DNA from: an uncultured Clostridia bacterium
GTDB taxonomy: Bacteria; Bacillota; Clostridia; Oscillospirales; Ruminococcaceae
Assembly: GCA_945931735.1 (NCBI GenBank)
Contig: CAMEPN010000066.1
Location: forward strand, 1-8,175
Direction of reading: 5' to 3'
Length of the DNA stretch: 8,175 bases
The position numbers were made by a program, and so were the translations under genes. Each line of letters starts with the position of its first letter. Position 1 is the first letter of the stretch. Below, in pieces: positions 5,237 through 8,175 of this stretch. Below the pieces are notes generated by a model. It did no database searches and was not told the origin of the DNA. It saw only the letters and a program-made list of their open reading frames with translations.

Positions 5237-6526
5237 ATGTCCGAAAAGTACAGATTTGAAACCCTTCAGCTCCACGTTGGTCAGGAGCAGGCAGACCCCG
5301 CAACAGACGCAAGAGCTGTTCCGATATACGCAAGCACGTCTTACGTTTTCCATAACTCCCAGCACGCTGCCGACCGCTTCGGCCTGCGCGACCCGGGCAA
5401 CATCTACGGCAGACTCACCAACCCCACGCAGAGCGTTTTCGAGGAGCGTATCGCGGCGCTCGAGGGCGGCGTGGCTGCGCTCGCGACAGCGTCCGGCGCG
5501 GCGGCGATAACCTACGCTATCGAAGCGCTGGCGCAGCAGGGCGAGAACATCGTCGCTTCCAAGACCATTTACGGAGGCACTTACAACCTGCTTGCCCACA
5601 CGCTCCCGCATTACGGCATAACCGCCAAGTTCGTTGATCCCGACAATTTCGAGGAGATAGAGAACGCCATCGACGACGAGACCAAGGCGCTCTACATCGA
5701 AACGCTCGGCAACCCCAACTCCAACGTTGCCGATATCGAGGGCATAGCAAAAATCGCCCACAAGCACGGCATTCCGCTCGTAGTAGACAGCACGTTCGCA
5801 ACTCCCTACCTCTGCCGTCCTCTCGAGTACGGCGCGGATATCGTAGTGCATTCCGCGACAAAGTTCATCGGCGGACACGGCACGGCTATCGGCGGCGTTA
5901 TCATTGACGGCGGAAAGTTCGACTGGATCGCTTCCGGAAAATATCCGTGGATATCCGAGCCGAACCCCTCCTACCACGGTATCAGCTTCGCACAGGCGGT
6001 CGGCGCCGCAGCGTTCGCTACATATATCCGCGCGATACTCCTGCGCGACACCGGCGCAACTCTCTCCCCGTTCCACGCTTTCATATTCTTACAGGGTCTG
6101 GAAACGCTGTCGCTGAGAGTTGAAAGACACGTTGAAAACGCGCTGAAGATCGTAAACTTCCTCAACAACCACCCGCAGGTCGAGGCAGTGCACCACCCCT
6201 CTCTCCCGACCGAGCCGAGCCACGCTCTGTATAACAAGTATTTCCCCAACGGCGGCGGCTCTATCTTCACTTTTGAGGTAAAGGGCACCGAGGACGACGC
6301 TAAGAATTTCATCGACCATCTGGACATTTTCTCCCTGCTGGCGAATGTTGCGGACGTTAAGTCGCTGGTTATCCACCCCGCTTCCACAACACATTCTCAG
6401 CTCAATGAGGAGGAACTTGCGGATCAGGGAATAAAGCCCAACACTATCCGCCTCTCTATCGGTATCGAGAATGTCGACGACCTCATTGAGGCGCTTGAAA
6501 AGGCGTTTGCGGCTATCAAGAATTGA
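5237..6526 (+). CDS. metY: O-acetylhomoserine sulfhydrylase / aminocarboxypropyltransferase (MetY)
   Basis: PLP enzyme of the Cys/Met metabolism family (fold type I) that makes homocysteine from O-acetylhomoserine and sulfide, the direct-sulfurylation route to methionine. The 429 residues match MetY (about 425-440), longer than cystathionine gamma-synthase or beta-lyase (about 380-400). Visible features are TLQLHVGQ at the start, YGRLTNPT (57-64, whose Tyr and Arg reach the neighbouring subunit's PLP), ATASGAAAI, the substrate loop [22 protein letters not shown] with Asp184, the Schiff-base Lys209 in [14 protein letters not shown], the MetY-type insert PNPSYHG, and the C-terminal [12 protein letters not shown] and [13 protein letters not shown] lies 9 nt before the ATG. 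It stands alone between its promoter/leader and its terminator, so control probably acts on this gene only. Some homologues also accept O-acetylserine or methanethiol. Confidence 0.95.
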   Translation: MSEKYRFETLQLHVGQEQADPATDARAVPIYASTSYVFHNSQHAADRFGLRDPGNIYGRLTNPTQSVFEERIAALEGGVAALATASGAAAITYAIEALAQQGENIVASKTIYGGTYNLLAHTLPHYGITAKFVDPDNFEEIENAIDDETKALYIETLGNPNSNVADIEGIAKIAHKHGIPLVVDSTFATPYLCRPLEYGADIVVHSATKFIGGHGTAIGGVIIDGGKFDWIASGKYPWISEPNPSYHGISFAQAVGAAAFATYIRAILLRDTGATLSPFHAFIFLQGLETLSLRVERHVENALKIVNFLNNHPQVEAVHHPSLPTEPSHALYNKYFPNGGGSIFTFEVKGTEDDAKNFIDHLDIFSLLANVADVKSLVIHPASTTHSQLNEEELADQGIKPNTIRLSIGIENVDDLIEALEKAFAAIKN

Positions 6527-6569
6527 TTTCGCTTTAAAGTTTTCATTGGTTTTCCTGTTTAATAATTTC

Positions 6570-6597
6570 CCCCGCGTCACCTTGGCGCGGGGTTTTT
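6570..6597 (+). terminator. Rho-independent terminator of metY
   Basis: CCCCGCG (6570-6576) pairs perfectly with CGCGGGG (6586-6592) around a 9-nt loop, followed by TTTTTG. It begins 44 bp after the metY stop codon. Confidence 0.9.
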
Positions 6598-6598
6598 G

Positions 6599-6627
6599 TT
6601 GACAAATTTCCTCGGAAGTGGTATCAT
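6599..6627 (+). promoter_or_regulatory. SigA promoter of the DUF1232 gene
   Basis: A perfect TTGACA (6599-6604), a 17-bp spacer and TATCAT (6622-6627, 5 of 6). The start would be near 6634, only about 20 nt before the gene's ATG and right at its ribosome site. The -35 box begins two bases after the T tract of the metY terminator. Confidence 0.7.
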
Positions 6628-6654
6628 CTGATTAACGAAAAAGGGGGGAGCACA

Positions 6655-7026
6655 ATGAAATTAAAAGAGCGCGCGAAAAAGCTGAAGCAGACCGTCCCTG
6701 AGGTGTTCCTCTGCCTTAAGGACAAGGACACGCCGCTGCTCGCAAAGCTGCTTGCGGCGGTAACGGTGGCGTATGCGCTGTCGCCCGTCGATCTGATACC
6801 CGACTTTATCCCCGTGCTGGGATATCTTGACGATATTATACTCCTGCCCGCGCTTATCGCGCTGACGCTAAAGCTTATCCCGAAAGATGTTTGGGAGAAA
6901 AATCTTCGGCTTTCGGAGGGAATGTGGGCGGACGGCAAGCCGAAAAAATGGTACTGCGCCGTGCCGATAGTTCTGATATGGGCGCTGGTGATATGGCTTA
7001 TTGTAAAGGCAATATTCTTACGATAA
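6655..7026 (+). CDS. DUF1232 (YkvA-like) membrane protein
   Basis: A 123-residue protein of the DUF1232 family, whose function is not established. The family core is clear: hydrophobic LLAKLLAAVTVAYAL (about 28-42), then SPVDLIPDFIPVLGYLDD (43-60) and the hydrophobic IILLPALIALTLKLI (61-75). A basic, probably cytoplasmic N terminus (MKLKERAKKLKQ) precedes it, and a C-terminal membrane segment (about 102-119, AVPIVLIWALVIWLIVKA) ends the protein. GGGGGAG lies a few bases before the ATG. It has its own promoter, and no terminator separates it from glmM 95 bp downstream, so some read-through into glmM is likely. It is not specifically tied to metY, whose terminator lies between them. Confidence 0.88.
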   Translation: MKLKERAKKLKQTVPEVFLCLKDKDTPLLAKLLAAVTVAYALSPVDLIPDFIPVLGYLDDIILLPALIALTLKLIPKDVWEKNLRLSEGMWADGKPKKWYCAVPIVLIWALVIWLIVKAIFLR

Positions 7027-7054
7027 GGAGATCCCGCCGTTTTCGTAATATCTG

Positions 7055-7084
7055 TTGACAAACGGTCATAAAATGTTTTATAAT
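7055..7084 (+). promoter_or_regulatory. SigA promoter of glmM
   Basis: A perfect TTGACA (7055-7060) and a perfect TATAAT (7079-7084), with an 18-bp spacer. The start would be near 7091, about 30 nt before the glmM ATG. This is the closest match to consensus in the window, fitting a constitutive essential gene. Confidence 0.8.
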
Positions 7085-7121
7085 TATATCAAAATCTGAT
7101 TTGAAAAGAGGAATTTCACCC

Positions 7122-8175
7122 ATGCCAAAATATTTCGGCACAGACGGCTTCCGCGGCGAAGCCAACAACGGACTGAACGTTGACCATGCATATAAAATCG
7201 GGCGTTTCGTCGGGCATTATTTCGGAAAGGAGCACCGCTGCTCCGTCGTTATCGGCAAGGACACCCGCCGCAGCTCGTATATGTTCGAGTACGCGCTTGT
7301 CGCGGGGCTGACCGCCTCGGGAGCGGACGCGTCGCTGCTTCATGTAACGACAACGCCCTGCGTGTCATATGTAACGAGGACGGACGAGTTTGACTGCGGC
7401 ATAATGATATCCGCGAGCCACAACCCATACTATGACAACGGAATAAAGCTGTTTAATTCAAAGGGAGAAAAGCTCGAGGAGAGCGTTATCCTTGAGATAG
7501 AGAAATATCTTGACGGAGAGATACCCGAGCTGCCGCTTGCGCAGGGTGAGGAGATAGGGCGCGCGCTGGACTATGCGGCGGGCAGGAACCGCTATATAGG
7601 CTATCTCATTTCGCTCGCGGTGCATTCATTCAAGGGAAAGCGGATCGGGCTTGACTGTGCGAACGGCTCCGCGTCCGCCGTGGCGAAGAACGTATTCGAG
7701 GCGCTTGGCGCAAAGACCTATGTCATCAACGACCACCCTAACGGCTTCAACATCAACACTAACTGCGGCTCTACCCACATAGACGGGCTGCGCCAGCTTG
7801 TCATTGACGAGCAGCTTGACGCGGGCTTTGCGTTCGACGGCGACGCCGACCGCTGCCTTGCGGTGGACGAAAAGGGGAGCATCGTCGACGGCGACAAGAT
7901 ACTCTACATATACGGCAGCTACATGAAGGAGCGCGGGAAGCTTGAAAAGAACACCGTAGTGACGACGGTGATGTCAAATCTCGGGCTTTACAAGGCGTTT
8001 GACGAGCTGGGGATAAACTACGAAAAGACAGCCGTGGGCGACAAATATGTTTACGAATGTATGTCGGAGAGCGGCTACATTCTTGGCGGCGAAAACTCGG
8101 GGCACATTATTTTCAGCAAATATGCGAACACCGGCGACGGGATAATCACCGTGCTTAAGCTCATGCAGGCAATGT
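7122..8175 (+). CDS. glmM: Phosphoglucosamine mutase (GlmM), 3' end outside window
   Basis: Interconverts glucosamine-6-phosphate and glucosamine-1-phosphate, feeding UDP-GlcNAc and hence MurA. The window holds 351 codons of a protein normally about 445-450 long. The start PKYFGTDGFRGEAN is typical of GlmM. The active-site phosphoserine is Ser99 in ISASHNPYYDNGIK (Ser102 in E. coli). The metal loop DGDADR is at 239-244 and the sugar-binding loop GGENSGH at 322-328; TGDG follows near the right edge. The family also contains phosphomannomutases and phosphoglucomutases; the GTDGFRG start and GENSGH loop favour GlmM. AGAGGA lies about 9 nt before the ATG. There is no adjacent glmS or cdaA in the window. 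Confidence 0.94.
   Translation, partial: MPKYFGTDGFRGEANNGLNVDHAYKIGRFVGHYFGKEHRCSVVIGKDTRRSSYMFEYALVAGLTASGADASLLHVTTTPCVSYVTRTDEFDCGIMISASHNPYYDNGIKLFNSKGEKLEESVILEIEKYLDGEIPELPLAQGEEIGRALDYAAGRNRYIGYLISLAVHSFKGKRIGLDCANGSASAVAKNVFEALGAKTYVINDHPNGFNINTNCGSTHIDGLRQLVIDEQLDAGFAFDGDADRCLAVDEKGSIVDGDKILYIYGSYMKERGKLEKNTVVTTVMSNLGLYKAFDELGINYEKTAVGDKYVYECMSESGYILGGENSGHIIFSKYANTGDGIITVLKLMQAM

Noticed and set aside
5162..6076. 304-codon open frame on the minus strand inside metY
   Set aside because: Antisense shadow of metY, with Arg/Val/Gly-rich composition and no motif.

Overview
The window looks like chromosome from an endospore-forming member of the Clostridia, probably a gut-type Oscillospirales/Ruminococcus-like bacterium. 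The grounds are a YqfC-YqfD sporulation pair, the LL-diaminopimelate aminotransferase (DapL) route to lysine and peptidoglycan, strong AGGAGG-type ribosome binding sites, SigA-like promoters of TTGACA/TATAAT type, and moderately GC-rich genes between AT-rich gaps. The taxon is an inference; no rRNA or other marker gene is present.

Layout, left to right. (1) 1-1069, minus: 5' part of murA, which runs off the left edge and starts at a TTG codon. (2) 1070-1501: divergent promoter region for murA and dapL. (3) 1502-2710, plus: dapL, closed by a clear terminator. (4) 2711-3247: non-coding gap between convergent genes. It holds two terminators reading right, a 260-bp element made of seven perfect or near-perfect hairpins enclosed by 23-bp imperfect inverted ends (2866-3125), a SigA-like promoter firing leftward exactly at the right end of that element, and the yqfD terminator. 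(5) 3248-4700, minus: yqfD and yqfC as a tight two-gene operon behind a SigE-like promoter (4746-4774). (6) 4701-5236: long non-coding stretch with a hairpin, two copies of a 26-bp hairpin-forming repeat, a strong promoter and a 14-codon leader ORF with an excellent ribosome binding site (5117-5161). (7) 5237-6526, plus: metY, closed by a terminator. (8) 6655-7026, plus: a small DUF1232 membrane protein. (9) 7122-8175, plus: 5' part of glmM, which runs off the right edge.

How the genes fit together: GlmM supplies glucosamine-1-phosphate for UDP-GlcNAc, MurA commits UDP-GlcNAc to peptidoglycan, and DapL supplies the diaminopimelate of the stem peptide, so three genes feed cell-wall precursor synthesis from separate transcription units. 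MetY makes homocysteine from O-acetylhomoserine and sulfide. YqfC and YqfD belong to the mother-cell sporulation programme.

The protein-coding genes are ordinary. The unusual material is in the gaps: the multi-hairpin element with its own promoter (a MITE-like element or a structured RNA), the metY leader with its candidate regulatory peptide and repeats, and the well-placed SigE-type promoter.
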